DNA from: an uncultured Clostridia bacterium | Lineage (GTDB): Bacteria; Bacillota; Clostridia; Christensenellales; CAG-314 | Length of the DNA stretch: 32,830 bases | Assembly (NCBI GenBank): GCA_947628135.1 | Contig: CANQYT010000016.1 | Location: 1-32,830 of the forward strand | Direction: 5' to 3' | Shown here: positions 15,751-22,935 of the stretch, in pieces | How the letters are laid out: the number at the start of each line of letters is the position of its first letter | How positions within the stretch are numbered: position 1 is the first letter of the stretch | The notes under the pieces: generated by a model | The model's input: the letters and a program-made list of their open reading frames with translations, nothing else | What the model was told of the DNA's origin: nothing | Database searches by the model: none | Translations under genes and position numbers: made by a program

Positions 15751-16068
15751 TTACCGCTTTTTCATTTTAGGCATAGGCAGGTCACCATACATTGCTTCAA
15801 ACAATCCCGCCAAAAAATTCTTATCGTCCAGGTTGTCTACAAGCAGCATCTCTTTTGCGCCCTCATACGGCAAGGAATACTCCGCTTGCGGCAAGTAAGA
15901 TAAAGCGGCTTTGACGGGTTTTACGAGCAATCTGTTGTCGTAGATACCGCCGACAAGTTTTCCGCGGTAGTAAAGCAAAAATTCACCCATCATAGGCTTG
16001 TATGTTATGTCCTTCAAGTCGGACGTTTGCTCCAATATGAAGTTAAGATATTCTTTGCTTGACGGCAT
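15751..16068 (-). CDS. TfoX N-terminal-domain protein
   Basis: A 105-residue protein that is a stand-alone TfoX-N domain: the family core YKPMMGEFLLYYRGKLVGGI and the following DNRLLVKPV are clear, and the LPYEGAKEMLLVD segment matches too. It ends in a basic tail (PKMKKR). Proteins with only this domain are common in Firmicutes and their role is not settled; there is no reason to infer competence. The ATG at 16068 follows GCGGAGGAATT. It is transcribed leftward from the promoter at 16117-16144 and is the first gene of a two-gene unit. Confidence 0.85.
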   Translation of the reverse strand: MPSSKEYLNFILEQTSDLKDITYKPMMGEFLLYYRGKLVGGIYDNRLLVKPVKAALSYLPQAEYSLPYEGAKEMLLVDNLDDKNFLAGLFEAMYGDLPMPKMKKR

Positions 16069-16113
16069 AATTCCTCCGCTCAACTTTTGTTTACCCGAAT
16101 ATATTCGGTAACT

Positions 16114-16245
16114 AAAATTATACCATACAAAACGGTTTTGTCAATATTCGACAAACTTGGGACGGGGCTGCCGCGCCTCTCGTGCAGTAGTGCGGGCAAG
16201 GTGTCGCTCGCGGGTTTATTCCGTTTCGGCGGCAAAAAACGGTTG
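16114..16245. repeat. Promoter-bearing intergenic repeat, copy 1
   Basis: About 130 bases that recur in the same orientation at 18127-18257 (roughly four in five bases match by eye). It contains a leftward promoter, the inverted repeat TTGTC-N7-GACAA over its -35, and a G+C-rich palindromic part around 16170-16200. The two copies bracket the plus-strand zinc-ribbon module. Confidence 0.8.
16117..16154 (-). promoter_or_regulatory. Leftward promoter and operator of the TfoX-like unit
   Basis: On the minus strand TTGACA (complement of 16139-16144), 16 bases, then TATAAT (complement of 16117-16122) with an extended TGG before it. The palindrome TTGTCAATATTCGACAA (16138-16154) covers the -35 and is kept in the second copy at 18151-18167, suggesting a bound regulator. 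Confidence 0.75.
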
Positions 16246-16305
16246 GATGTTCCAGTCAGAGATGTCAAATTGCGTGAACCAATAATCGTATATGGTTTTG
16301 GCTAC

Positions 16306-16334
16306 TTGCTCGAATTTATTATTTGTGCTATAAT
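16306..16334 (+). promoter_or_regulatory. Rightward promoter of the zinc-ribbon module
   Basis: TTGCTC (16306-16311), 17 bases, TATAAT (16329-16334). It lies just right of repeat copy 1 and reads toward 16439-18030. Confidence 0.6.
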
Positions 16335-16438
16335 GAATAAAATTTACTAAGACTTTTATGGTAAAAAAGGAAAAAGGACATATTGCGGGGAAAGGCTAAG
16401 CCTATATGAAGTGAACTGATAGGAGAACAGGGCGACCG

Positions 16439-16606
16439 ATGACATATAGGGGGCTTTTAGAGGAAATAAACGGGTATCTAAAAGAGAATAAAATAACGAC
16501 GATAGAACTCTTAAAGGGGGAGTATGAAGTATTGTGCTCACGAAAGACGGACTTTTCTCAACGCCCTTTGAAAGTTAGCGCAGGAAGCAAAAGGAGTATA
16601 ATATGA
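16439..16606 (+). CDS. Small protein overlapping the zinc-ribbon gene
   Basis: A 55-residue frame from ATG 16439 to TGA 16606. The stop overlaps the next ATG (ATGA), as in coupled genes. The N-terminal half looks helical and charged (LLEEINGYLKENKITTIELL). An AGGAG lies 13 bases before the start, which is rather far. No family recognised. It could also be leader sequence with a chance open frame. Confidence 0.4.
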   Translation: MTYRGLLEEINGYLKENKITTIELLKGEYEVLCSRKTDFSQRPLKVSAGSKRSII

Positions 16607-16989
16607 AATATTGCGAGAAATGCGGCAATGAACTTCTTGATGAAGCGGTCATTTGTCCAAAATGTGGGTGCGCGGTAAGGTATGAAAAACCGCAAAGGGC
16701 AGGAGAGTCTTTCGCTCGAATCAATGTCTGCGCGCTTGTCGGTTTTATTCTTTCATTGGTGTCGGTTATTTCCGTTTTTAATGTCCTCGGGTTTCTTGCG
16801 ATTGCAGGTTTCGTCAATTCTGTAATCGGACTTGTAAATTGCACAAAAAAGAAACAGCGTGGCAAGGGATTCGCGATTGCGGGTATCGTGGTTGGCGTGA
16901 TTTTCGGAGTTATCGGGTTTTTCGCGTGGATCAAGTTCATATCCGGCGGCGGGACGTGGCTGTCCTTGTTGATACTGTGGCTGGTATGA
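16603..16989 (+). CDS. Zinc-ribbon membrane protein
   Basis: A 128-residue protein. The N-terminal zinc ribbon MKYCEKCGNELLDEAVICPKCG has two CxxC pairs. It is followed by a DUF4190-like membrane part: one hydrophobic hairpin at about 42-80 with a basic KKKQRGKG loop, then another at about 86-128. Such proteins are frequent in Firmicutes and lack a known activity. The ribosome site is AAAAGGAG, 7 bases before the ATG. It belongs to a run of plus-strand genes with the similar protein at 17022. Confidence 0.85.
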   Translation: MKYCEKCGNELLDEAVICPKCGCAVRYEKPQRAGESFARINVCALVGFILSLVSVISVFNVLGFLAIAGFVNSVIGLVNCTKKKQRGKGFAIAGIVVGVIFGVIGFFAWIKFISGGGTWLSLLILWLV

Positions 16990-17021
16990 TAAAATTATAA
17001 GTATCTATAAAGGAGAAATAT

Positions 17022-17357
17022 ATGAAATATTGTACAAAATGTGGAGCGGAATTATATGATGAAGCCGTAGTTTGTCCCAAATGCGGATGTCCCACGGCAG
17101 ATTATAAGGCGCAGTCATCTAAAACAAATGGAATGTGTTTGGCTATAAAGATTTTTATGATAATAGGATGTGTCGTTTCGGGTTTGAGTTTTCTGATACC
17201 CCTTGCGTGGACGATACCTATGACGGTGACGGTTATCCGTCGATTGGAGAATCACGAGCCGATAGGACTTGCCTTCAAAATTTGTACCATACTGTTTTGC
17301 AGTGTAATCGCAGGAATATTGTTGCTTTGTATGGATACGAATACTTATGATGAATGA
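17022..17357 (+). CDS. Zinc-ribbon membrane protein, paralog of the preceding gene
   Basis: A 111-residue protein whose first 25 residues nearly repeat those of the 16603 gene (MKYCTKCGAELYDEAVVCPKCG), with two CxxC pairs. Two membrane helices follow (about 41-68 and 84-102) and a short acidic end. The membrane parts of the two genes are not alike, so the shared ribbon is the conserved element. AAAGGAGAAAT precedes the ATG. Function unknown; probably co-transcribed with its neighbours. Confidence 0.85.
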   Translation: MKYCTKCGAELYDEAVVCPKCGCPTADYKAQSSKTNGMCLAIKIFMIIGCVVSGLSFLIPLAWTIPMTVTVIRRLENHEPIGLAFKICTILFCSVIAGILLLCMDTNTYDE

Positions 17358-17397
17358 GAACTAACGAACAGCCGAAAGGCTTTGTGAGAGGCGAGGA

Positions 17398-18030
17398 ATG
17401 TTTGAGTTTATAAAGGTAAAAAAAGCCGCAAAGGAATTTCAGAACAAATATAACCTGACAAACGACGAAATGTCGGATATTTGCTTTGTAAAATTGGGGG
17501 ATAGATATTTTGGGCAAATAAAACCAAGCGTTGTGAATTTTCCGCTTTATAGGAAGATCACAAAATTGGATTCTGACCTTAAACTGAAACTCGAACAAGC
17601 GAAAGTCAGATTTGAGGAACTGACAAGCAAGTTTTCAAAAGAGGAGATTTTCAATGCTCATAGGGATGACTGCAACGAGGATTTAGAAGAATTTGCTTAC
17701 TTGTTTCAATACAACTCATCGTTCGTTCGCATATCTTTTAGTTCGGGTACAACGAACGTGAACGGAGGGAGGTGGAACAAGGCATATTCGTATTTCGATG
17801 CTATTTGTTTATATTATTTATTAGCATATTATGAGAGCGTGGCGTATAGGAAATATGCTATCTTTTCTGCCCTTCAATTCATAGTAAAAAAAGGAGATCT
17901 CGATTCTAATTTGAGTTATGACGAACTCCGAGAATTTGTGGATTTGAGGGTTAATCGGTTATTATCTCCCACGGGCAACAACCAAGTTATGGAGCAAGAT
18001 TGGCTGAAAGCCTCTATTCTCTCCATATAA
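17398..18030 (+). CDS. Hypothetical protein next to zinc-ribbon genes
   Basis: A 210-residue soluble protein with an N-terminal basic/helical segment (FIKVKKAAKEFQNKYNL), a helical middle rich in charged residues, and an aromatic patch AYSYFDAICLYYLLAYYES near residues 128-150. No signal peptide, metal motif or catalytic signature is visible. GAGGCGAGGA precedes the ATG. A small AGCCGAAAGGCT hairpin lies between it and the preceding gene. I do not recognise the family. It is the last gene of the module bracketed by the two direct repeats. Confidence 0.75.
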   Translation: MFEFIKVKKAAKEFQNKYNLTNDEMSDICFVKLGDRYFGQIKPSVVNFPLYRKITKLDSDLKLKLEQAKVRFEELTSKFSKEEIFNAHRDDCNEDLEEFAYLFQYNSSFVRISFSSGTTNVNGGRWNKAYSYFDAICLYYLLAYYESVAYRKYAIFSALQFIVKKGDLDSNLSYDELREFVDLRVNRLLSPTGNNQVMEQDWLKASILSI

Positions 18031-18126
18031 AACCGCCTAAAACCAAATAGAAATACAGCAGAACGGCGTAACAGAAACGGTTACGTCGTTTCCTTTTGTC
18101 CTATTCTTGTGGAATAAATAGGAAAT

Positions 18127-18257
18127 AAAATTATACCATAGAAAACGGTTTTGTCAATATTGGACAAACTTGGGGCGGGGCTTTCGCGCCGCACGTGCGG
18201 TAGTGCGGCAAATGGGCGCTCGCGGGTTTATTTATTTTTGCGACGAAAAACGGTTTG
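18127..18257. repeat. Promoter-bearing intergenic repeat, copy 2
   Basis: Second copy of 16114-16245. Its leftward promoter (TTGACA complement of 18152-18157, 16 bases, TATAAT complement of 18130-18135) is intact but now points into the 3' end of the convergent 17398 gene, with no minus-strand gene to drive. This suggests that the module between the copies arrived later or that the repeat itself moves. Confidence 0.75.
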
Positions 18258-18281
18258 ACGCAATTGTCAAACCGTTTGTTT
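18248..18281. terminator. Terminator after repeat copy 2
   Basis: A perfect 12-bp stem (18248-18259 with 18266-18277) with a T-rich right flank (TTTGTTTT) and A-rich left flank, so it can stop both strands between the module and the exonuclease gene. Confidence 0.75.
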
Positions 18282-18329
18282 TGAAAAACGCTTATTGCGC
18301 GCGTTGAATTGTCGGGCGCGTATAATGTG

Positions 18330-18905
18330 TCAGTTTCCCAAATAGGGACGTATAAATTCCGATATGTCCCTATCGTAAGCCGTCAGCAATTTTTCCAACA
18401 CTTCTTTTGTGGCGGAAATGTCGCTTGCGGCGTTGTGGTGGTGCAATTGTATGTTCAGTTTGTCGCACAGTGTGTTGAGGCGCAGTTCGCCGCTGTACGT
18501 GCGTCTGCCGTACATCAGCCGTTTTGCCACCCACATAGTGTCCAGAATTTCCGTCGGAGCAAAGCGTATCCCGAAACGTCCGAGATCCTTTTTCAGCACC
18601 GTCAGGTCGAAACGGTAGTTGTGCGCCACAAACACAAATTCTTCGGGAATGTGCCGTTTCATCACCTCCCAAAACCCATCTATCGTCGGGGCTTCCGCCA
18701 CGTCGGCGTCGGTAATGCCGTGTATGTAAGAAAAGGTGATGTGCGTTTGCGGATTTATGAGCGTATAGTATCCCGAAGTTTCTCCGTTTTGCACGGTTAT
18801 CATTCCGACGGCGCATATTCTATCGTTGTTCCAATCGGCAGTTTCCACGTCAACAAAGACGAAATTTTTATCAGGCGGATATATTTTTTTATCACTCGTG
18901 TTCAT
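18330..18905 (-). CDS. DnaQ-like 3'-5' exonuclease (DEDDh family)
   Basis: A 191-residue exonuclease domain of the DnaQ/epsilon type. The DEDDh residues are visible: D19 and E21 in FVDVETA, D100 in FVAHNYRFDL, and H157 with D162 in HNAASD. It removes 3' nucleotides from DNA or RNA in a two-metal reaction, and nothing fixes the substrate. I chose the ATG at 18905, just before the conserved fold and after GAAAGAG; an ATG at 18992 would add 29 basic residues but has no ribosome site. A promoter lies at 19053-19081, and the transcribed leader contains an 11-base C run. Confidence 0.85.
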   Translation of the reverse strand: MNTSDKKIYPPDKNFVFVDVETADWNNDRICAVGMITVQNGETSGYYTLINPQTHITFSYIHGITDADVAEAPTIDGFWEVMKRHIPEEFVFVAHNYRFDLTVLKKDLGRFGIRFAPTEILDTMWVAKRLMYGRRTYSGELRLNTLCDKLNIQLHHHNAASDISATKEVLEKLLTAYDRDISEFIRPYLGN

Positions 18906-19052
18906 TTGCTCTTTCAAGTCCTTGTGCGTGGCTTTTTTCCAATTGCGGTTGACCCGCTTGCCGTAGCGCAACGTTTTTGTCGCAGCCCGCATCGCCGTAT
19001 GGATATACGCACGTCCGCAGCGTTTCGGGGGGGGGGGATTTTACCGAGATAT

Positions 19053-19081
19053 AGCATATAACTTTCGGCGCAAAATGTCAA
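19053..19081 (-). promoter_or_regulatory. Promoter of the exonuclease gene
   Basis: TTGACA (complement of 19076-19081), 17 bases, TATGCT (complement of 19053-19058). The G11 run at 19027-19037 lies in the transcribed leader. Confidence 0.6.
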
Positions 19082-19194
19082 TTGTTTCGAAAATTTGCCG
19101 CCGATAGCGCGGGATATTCTGTTTTCGTGCGAATGGCGACATCTTTTTGTTAAAATCACTTTTCAAACGGCGCGTTTTTTGCTATAATGTGCGT

Positions 19195-19467
19195 ATGAGG
19201 TTGTGGGCGAAAACCGTTTCGGAAGAAAAAATCACGCGGAGCGTAGTTTACGAGTACGGACAAATGTCCGATCTCGACGGTTTTATTTCGTTGTTGCACG
19301 AGGTGTGCGAGCAGTTGGACATTCCCACGCCGATAGCAACGCGCGTAAACTTCAATCATTACGTGATGTTCAACAACACTCGTTTCAAGGAACGCGACTT
19401 TGTCGAGCAGGTGGATTTCGACCTTTTTGAGTTGGAGGCAGTCCCGGACGAACGCAAGAAAAGTTAA
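19195..19467 (+). CDS. Small hypothetical protein, probably leaderless
   Basis: A 90-residue soluble protein starting MRLWAKTVSEEKITRS, mixed alpha/beta, ending in a basic tail (ERKKS). No family recognised with confidence. The ATG lies 6 bases after a TATAAT (19183-19188), so transcription would start at or beside the start codon and there is no ribosome site; the frame extends upstream, but only through the promoter. It is followed by tRNA-Gly, with no terminator between them. Confidence 0.75.
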   Translation: MRLWAKTVSEEKITRSVVYEYGQMSDLDGFISLLHEVCEQLDIPTPIATRVNFNHYVMFNNTRFKERDFVEQVDFDLFELEAVPDERKKS

Positions 19468-19529
19468 TTTTTCGGCGGCGCAATGCGGGAAAACTTGCGT
19501 TTCGGAAGTAATGAACACAAACAGAATAT

Positions 19530-19603
19530 GCGGGTATAGTTTAGCGGCAAAACGACTGCTTCCCAAGCAGTAGTCACGGGTTCGACTCCCGTTACCCGCT
19601 CCA
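19530..19603 (+). tRNA. tRNA-Gly(CCC)
   Basis: A 7-bp acceptor stem (GCGGGTA at 19530-19536 with TACCCGC at 19593-19599), anticodon arm ACTGC-TTCCCAA-GCAGT giving anticodon CCC, T arm ACGGG-TTCGACT-CCCGT, discriminator T and an encoded CCA (19601-19603). All arms pair. Confidence 0.96.
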
Positions 19604-19616
19604 CACCTAAACGATA

Positions 19617-19645
19617 GGACTGACGCAAGCGTCAGTCCGTTTTTT
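19617..19645 (+). terminator. Terminator of tRNA-Gly
   Basis: A perfect 10-bp stem (GGACTGACGC with GCGTCAGTCC, 19617-19626 with 19629-19638) and a run of six T. Confidence 0.92.
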
Positions 19646-19649
19646 ATGG

Positions 19650-20130
19650 TTCTATACTCGTGGCAATAGGTATCTAAAAAAATAGGTCATAGAGGGTGTT
19701 AGTGTAACTTTGTTTCTAATACCGTTTTGTCTGATGTGTAGTTATTTTATCTTTTTTTGATCGGAATGTCCATATATTTGACATATTTTGATTATACATT
19801 CATTTTTGGAATTATGTAAATTGATTTGCAGTTTATTTGAGCAAATCAATTTAATGCTACAACGGCTTCAACGTGTACTATTTCAAAAACTTTATATTAT
19901 AGTACACAAAGCAATGTAGGTGGTGTAATTTTTTTCACCTGTGCGGCAAAGGCGTGGACGATTGCAGAAAGGTATACAACGACGAATAACGTTTCAACTA
20001 CGCTACCGATTATGCCGTTTATTGTTGGCATTCAACTTTTTGTGCCGTCGCCATTCCCCGTGTAAGTTTTCCGTACCGATACCGCCCGCCGCGCCGCTTC
20101 TTTGCCTGCGGTCTTTTTGCGGCTGTTTAA
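19650..20130. other. Gene-free A+T-rich region with two inverted repeats
   Basis: No convincing gene in about 480 bases. It holds an 11-bp inverted repeat (19818-19828 with 19842-19852, AAATTGATTTG form) and an 8-bp one (19873-19880 with 19900-19907, GTGTACTA form). The sequence is much richer in A+T than its flanks until about 19940 and then becomes ordinary. It sits just downstream of a tRNA gene, a common integration site, so it may be the remains of an inserted element. Confidence 0.5.
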
Positions 20131-20160
20131 TTGCCTTTTTACGCTGTGATATGGTATAAT
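20131..20160 (+). promoter_or_regulatory. Promoter of the MazG-like gene
   Basis: TTGCCT (20131-20136), 18 bases, TATAAT (20155-20160) with an extended -10 TGG. The ATG is only 9 bases after the -10. Confidence 0.7.
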
Positions 20161-20169
20161 TTGTTTATT

Positions 20170-20490
20170 ATGAAAACATACGACAAACTCGTAAGAGACA
20201 ATATCCCGCAGATAATTACGCAAAGCGGCAAATGCTGTCAAACGCGCACGCTTTCTCGCGAAGAGTTCGTTGCGGCGCTTAGAGCCAAACTTTCCGAAGA
20301 AGTGGGCGAGTATTTCGCCTCCGGGGCAACGGAGGAACTTGCCGACGTAATGGAGGTAGTGTACGCTTTGGCGCAGACTGCGGGCGTTTCGCAAGCGGGG
20401 TTGGAAAACATTCGCCTCAGCAAGGCGCAGATCCGCGGCGGTTTCAGCAACAGGATATTTTTGCAAACCGTATCCGATGACGAGGAGTAG
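20170..20490 (+). CDS. MazG-like NTP pyrophosphohydrolase
   Basis: A 106-residue all-helical protein starting MKTYDKLVRDNIPQII, the hallmark of the phosphoribosyl-ATP pyrophosphohydrolase-like branch of the MazG superfamily. The Mg2+-binding acids are visible in KLSEEVGEYF and EELADVMEVV. It would hydrolyse a nucleoside triphosphate or a related pyrophosphate; the true substrate is unknown. The message is probably leaderless or nearly so (TATAAT 9 bases before the ATG). Its stop is 3 bases before the next gene, whose ribosome site GAGGAG lies inside its last codons. Confidence 0.88.
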   Translation: MKTYDKLVRDNIPQIITQSGKCCQTRTLSREEFVAALRAKLSEEVGEYFASGATEELADVMEVVYALAQTAGVSQAGLENIRLSKAQIRGGFSNRIFLQTVSDDEE

Positions 20491-20493
20491 AAT

Positions 20494-21165
20494 ATGACGA
20501 TAGGTATTTTTACCGCAATGGAAAAGGAAGCGAGACCCTTTGTTTCCGACGGCGCAACGGTCGAAAAGGTCGGAGATTTTACTTTTTACCGTTTCCGACT
20601 TGGCAATTGCGACGCGGTGCTGTGCTGTCCTCCGTACGTGGGAGAGATCGCCGCCGCCGCGGCTACGCAGCAATTGATAAGCGTATATCATTCGGACGTG
20701 ATCTTCAACTTCGGAGTGGCGGGCGCGCTCACCGATGGCGTTGCTCTGCGCGATTTCGTTTACGTGCGCGACGTAATTCATTACGAAATGGACACTTCCG
20801 TTGTGGACGGCGAACCCGTGGGGCGCTATGCCTGTTTCGACAGCAGCGCGGTAAAGACAAACGAGTTTCTGCTCAACAAAGCGCTTTCTGCAAAAGTGTT
20901 TCCGCTTGCGCGTTGCGCTTCGGGCAACAAATTTGTGGACAGCGCCGCAGACAAAACGCAACTGCGCGACGAATTCGGCGCGGAGATATGCGATATGGAG
21001 TCGGCAGGAGTGCTGTTTACGTGCAATTTCAACCGTGTGCCCTGTCTGATTGTCAAGTGTATCTCCGACAGCCTTATCGGCGGTTACGGCGAGTACAGAC
21101 TTACCGCACAAGACGCTTGCAAGGAATTTTTGCGCGTTGCCACTCTCATTTCCGACGAATTATAG
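20494..21165 (+). CDS. MTA/SAH nucleosidase-like phosphorylase-superfamily protein
   Basis: A 223-residue protein of the purine nucleoside phosphorylase/nucleosidase fold. Motifs: MTIGIFTAMEKEARP at the start, FNFGVAGAL (about 71-79), ICDMESAGVLF with the ribose-binding ME pair, and a late KCISDS with the catalytic Asp in the position found in MTA/SAH nucleosidases. It probably cleaves methylthioadenosine, S-adenosylhomocysteine or a related nucleoside (futalosine hydrolases share these motifs). Tightly coupled to the preceding gene. Confidence 0.85.
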   Translation: MTIGIFTAMEKEARPFVSDGATVEKVGDFTFYRFRLGNCDAVLCCPPYVGEIAAAAATQQLISVYHSDVIFNFGVAGALTDGVALRDFVYVRDVIHYEMDTSVVDGEPVGRYACFDSSAVKTNEFLLNKALSAKVFPLARCASGNKFVDSAADKTQLRDEFGAEICDMESAGVLFTCNFNRVPCLIVKCISDSLIGGYGEYRLTAQDACKEFLRVATLISDEL

Positions 21166-21171
21166 AATAAT

Positions 21172-22344
21172 ATGACAAACATAGTATCTGTTTTTACCCA
21201 AAAATGCGTCGATTACGAGGAACAAACCGTTCAATCGGCAGTGAACGACCTGCTTGCTCAGGCAGGCGGCGTCGAGTCTTTGATACCGCCTAGCGCCAAA
21301 GTTTTCGTCAAGGTCAACCTTGTGCGCGAAATGTCCCCCGATAAGTGCGGAACTACGCACCCCGAAGTGGTCGTTGCGCTGTGCAGACAGCTTTTGAAGG
21401 TCACGCCCTTTGTCACCGTGGGCGACAGTTGCGCGGGATTGTACGGTAAGAGTATGCTCGCCTCCGTCTATGCAAAGTGCGGTATGACTGCCGTGGAACA
21501 GCGTACCGCCGCAAAACTCAATCAAAACTTCAACACGTCTACGGCGCAAGTAAACGGCGTTGTGTTGAGAGATTGCGAATTTACGTCCTCTTTTCTCGAT
21601 GCGGACGTGGTGATAAACGTCACAAAACTCAAAACGCACTCGTTCACGGGATACACGGGCGCGGTAAAAAATCTTTTCGGTTTGATACCGGGTATGGTCA
21701 AGGTGGAAATGCACAGCCGTTTTCCCGAATTGTCCGACTTCTGCAACCTGCTTGTGGACGTTTGCGAGTTCGCCCGCAAAAAAATCGTCTTGCACGTCAT
21801 CGACGCGGTGTGGGGTATGGAGGGAGACGGTCCTACCAACGGCAAGCCGAGGTTTATCGGGCAGTTGCTTGCCTCCGCCGATCCCTTTGCGTTGGACGCG
21901 GTGGCGGTTTCGCTTTTCGGCGACCCGATGGAAATGCCCGTTTTGCAGACGGCGGTAAAGCGCGGCTTGCTCGACGCGCAATTGACCGACGTTTGTTTCG
22001 ACAGGGAAACGTTGAGTCAAAGCCGTCTCGACGATTTCCAAGTGCCGCAGACGGAGCAAACGGACTTTTTCGGAGACAGACCCGCTTGGATAAACCGTTT
22101 CGCAAAGAAATATATGGTAAAGCGCGTTTACCCCGACAAAACCTGCCGCGGCTGCGGCAAATGCGCAACGCACTGTCCCGCAAAGGCGATAACGGTAGTA
22201 AACCGCCGCGCACAAGTGGATCAAAGCAAATGTATACATTGCTATTGCTGTCAGGAACTTTGCCCGTTCGACGCGGTCAGATTTCGCACGTCGGTATTGT
22301 ACAAACTTGCTCGCAAACTGTCGGGCAAGCGCGGCAAAAAGTGA
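21172..22344 (+). CDS. DUF362 protein with two 4Fe-4S clusters
   Basis: A 390-residue protein. The first 280 residues are a DUF362 domain (KVFVKVNLV, VGDSCAG, DADVVINVTKLKTHSFTGYT, AVKNLFGLIPG). The C-terminal part carries two ferredoxin-type motifs, CRGCGKCATHCP and CIHCYCCQELCP, each with a CxxCxxCxxxCP layout. This fusion is widespread in anaerobes and is presumed to transfer electrons; the reaction is not known. It lies 6 bases after the nucleosidase gene and ends just before the greA promoter. Cytosolic by sequence, with no signal peptide. Confidence 0.9.
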   Translation: MTNIVSVFTQKCVDYEEQTVQSAVNDLLAQAGGVESLIPPSAKVFVKVNLVREMSPDKCGTTHPEVVVALCRQLLKVTPFVTVGDSCAGLYGKSMLASVYAKCGMTAVEQRTAAKLNQNFNTSTAQVNGVVLRDCEFTSSFLDADVVINVTKLKTHSFTGYTGAVKNLFGLIPGMVKVEMHSRFPELSDFCNLLVDVCEFARKKIVLHVIDAVWGMEGDGPTNGKPRFIGQLLASADPFALDAVAVSLFGDPMEMPVLQTAVKRGLLDAQLTDVCFDRETLSQSRLDDFQVPQTEQTDFFGDRPAWINRFAKKYMVKRVYPDKTCRGCGKCATHCPAKAITVVNRRAQVDQSKCIHCYCCQELCPFDAVRFRTSVLYKLARKLSGKRGKK

Positions 22345-22353
22345 ACAGTCCGC

Positions 22354-22382
22354 TTGACAAAAGCGCATATACGATATATAAT
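22354..22382 (+). promoter_or_regulatory. greA promoter
   Basis: TTGACA (22354-22359), exactly 17 bases, TATAAT (22377-22382): a full consensus promoter that starts 10 bases after the DUF362 stop. Confidence 0.9.
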
Positions 22383-22410
22383 ATAACAAAAATAAATACC
22401 GCGCACATTT

Positions 22411-22446
22411 CAACCCAAAAGCGACGTCGCTTTTAGGTTGTTTTGT
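22411..22446 (+). terminator. Terminator-like hairpin in the greA leader
   Basis: A long stem (22411-22424 with 22427-22440, one mismatch) followed by TTTTGTG. It lies between the greA promoter and its ribosome site, so it could be an attenuator for greA as well as the end of the DUF362 message. Confidence 0.65.
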
Positions 22447-22466
22447 GTCGTAAAAGGAGAGTTATT

Positions 22467-22916
22467 ATGCCCGAAGTACAACTTACCGAGTCCGGACGCA
22501 AAGAATTGGAAGCCCGTCTCGACTATCTCAAATCCGTTCGTCGTGCCGAAATCGCCGAAGAAATTAAGACGGCGCGCGGTTTCGGAGACCTGTCCGAAAA
22601 TGCCGAGTACGACGCCGCGCGCAAGGCGCAGGCGGAAATGGAGGGCGAGATCGCGGAAATCGAAGCGCAGTTGCGCCTTGCGAAGATAATTCACGAAACC
22701 ACGGTCACCTGTGCGGAAATCATCGACGGCGAGGAACAACAGCAAAAAACCTACACGATAGTGGGCACGGCGGAAGCCGATCTCAAAAACTTCCGCATAA
22801 GCGACGAATCTCCCGTAGGCAGCGCGTTGCTTCACGCGCAAGAGGGGCAGACCGTAAACGTCCAACTTCCCAACGGAAAGATAAAGCAGATAAAAGTGTA
22901 CAAGGTAAGTAGATAA
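22467..22916 (+). CDS. greA: Transcription elongation factor GreA
   Basis: A 149-residue GreA of normal family length. The N-terminal coiled coil carries the tip GFGDLSENAEYDAAR, whose acidic residues reach into the RNA polymerase channel to trigger cleavage of backtracked transcripts. The C-terminal FKBP-like domain has the usual SPVGSALL and G-x-T-V strand pattern. The ATG follows AAAGGAGAG. It stands 20 bases before lysS, a common pairing in Firmicutes. Confidence 0.97.
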   Translation: MPEVQLTESGRKELEARLDYLKSVRRAEIAEEIKTARGFGDLSENAEYDAARKAQAEMEGEIAEIEAQLRLAKIIHETTVTCAEIIDGEEQQQKTYTIVGTAEADLKNFRISDESPVGSALLHAQEGQTVNVQLPNGKIKQIKVYKVSR

Positions 22917-22935
22917 CGCACCGAGGATTACTACT

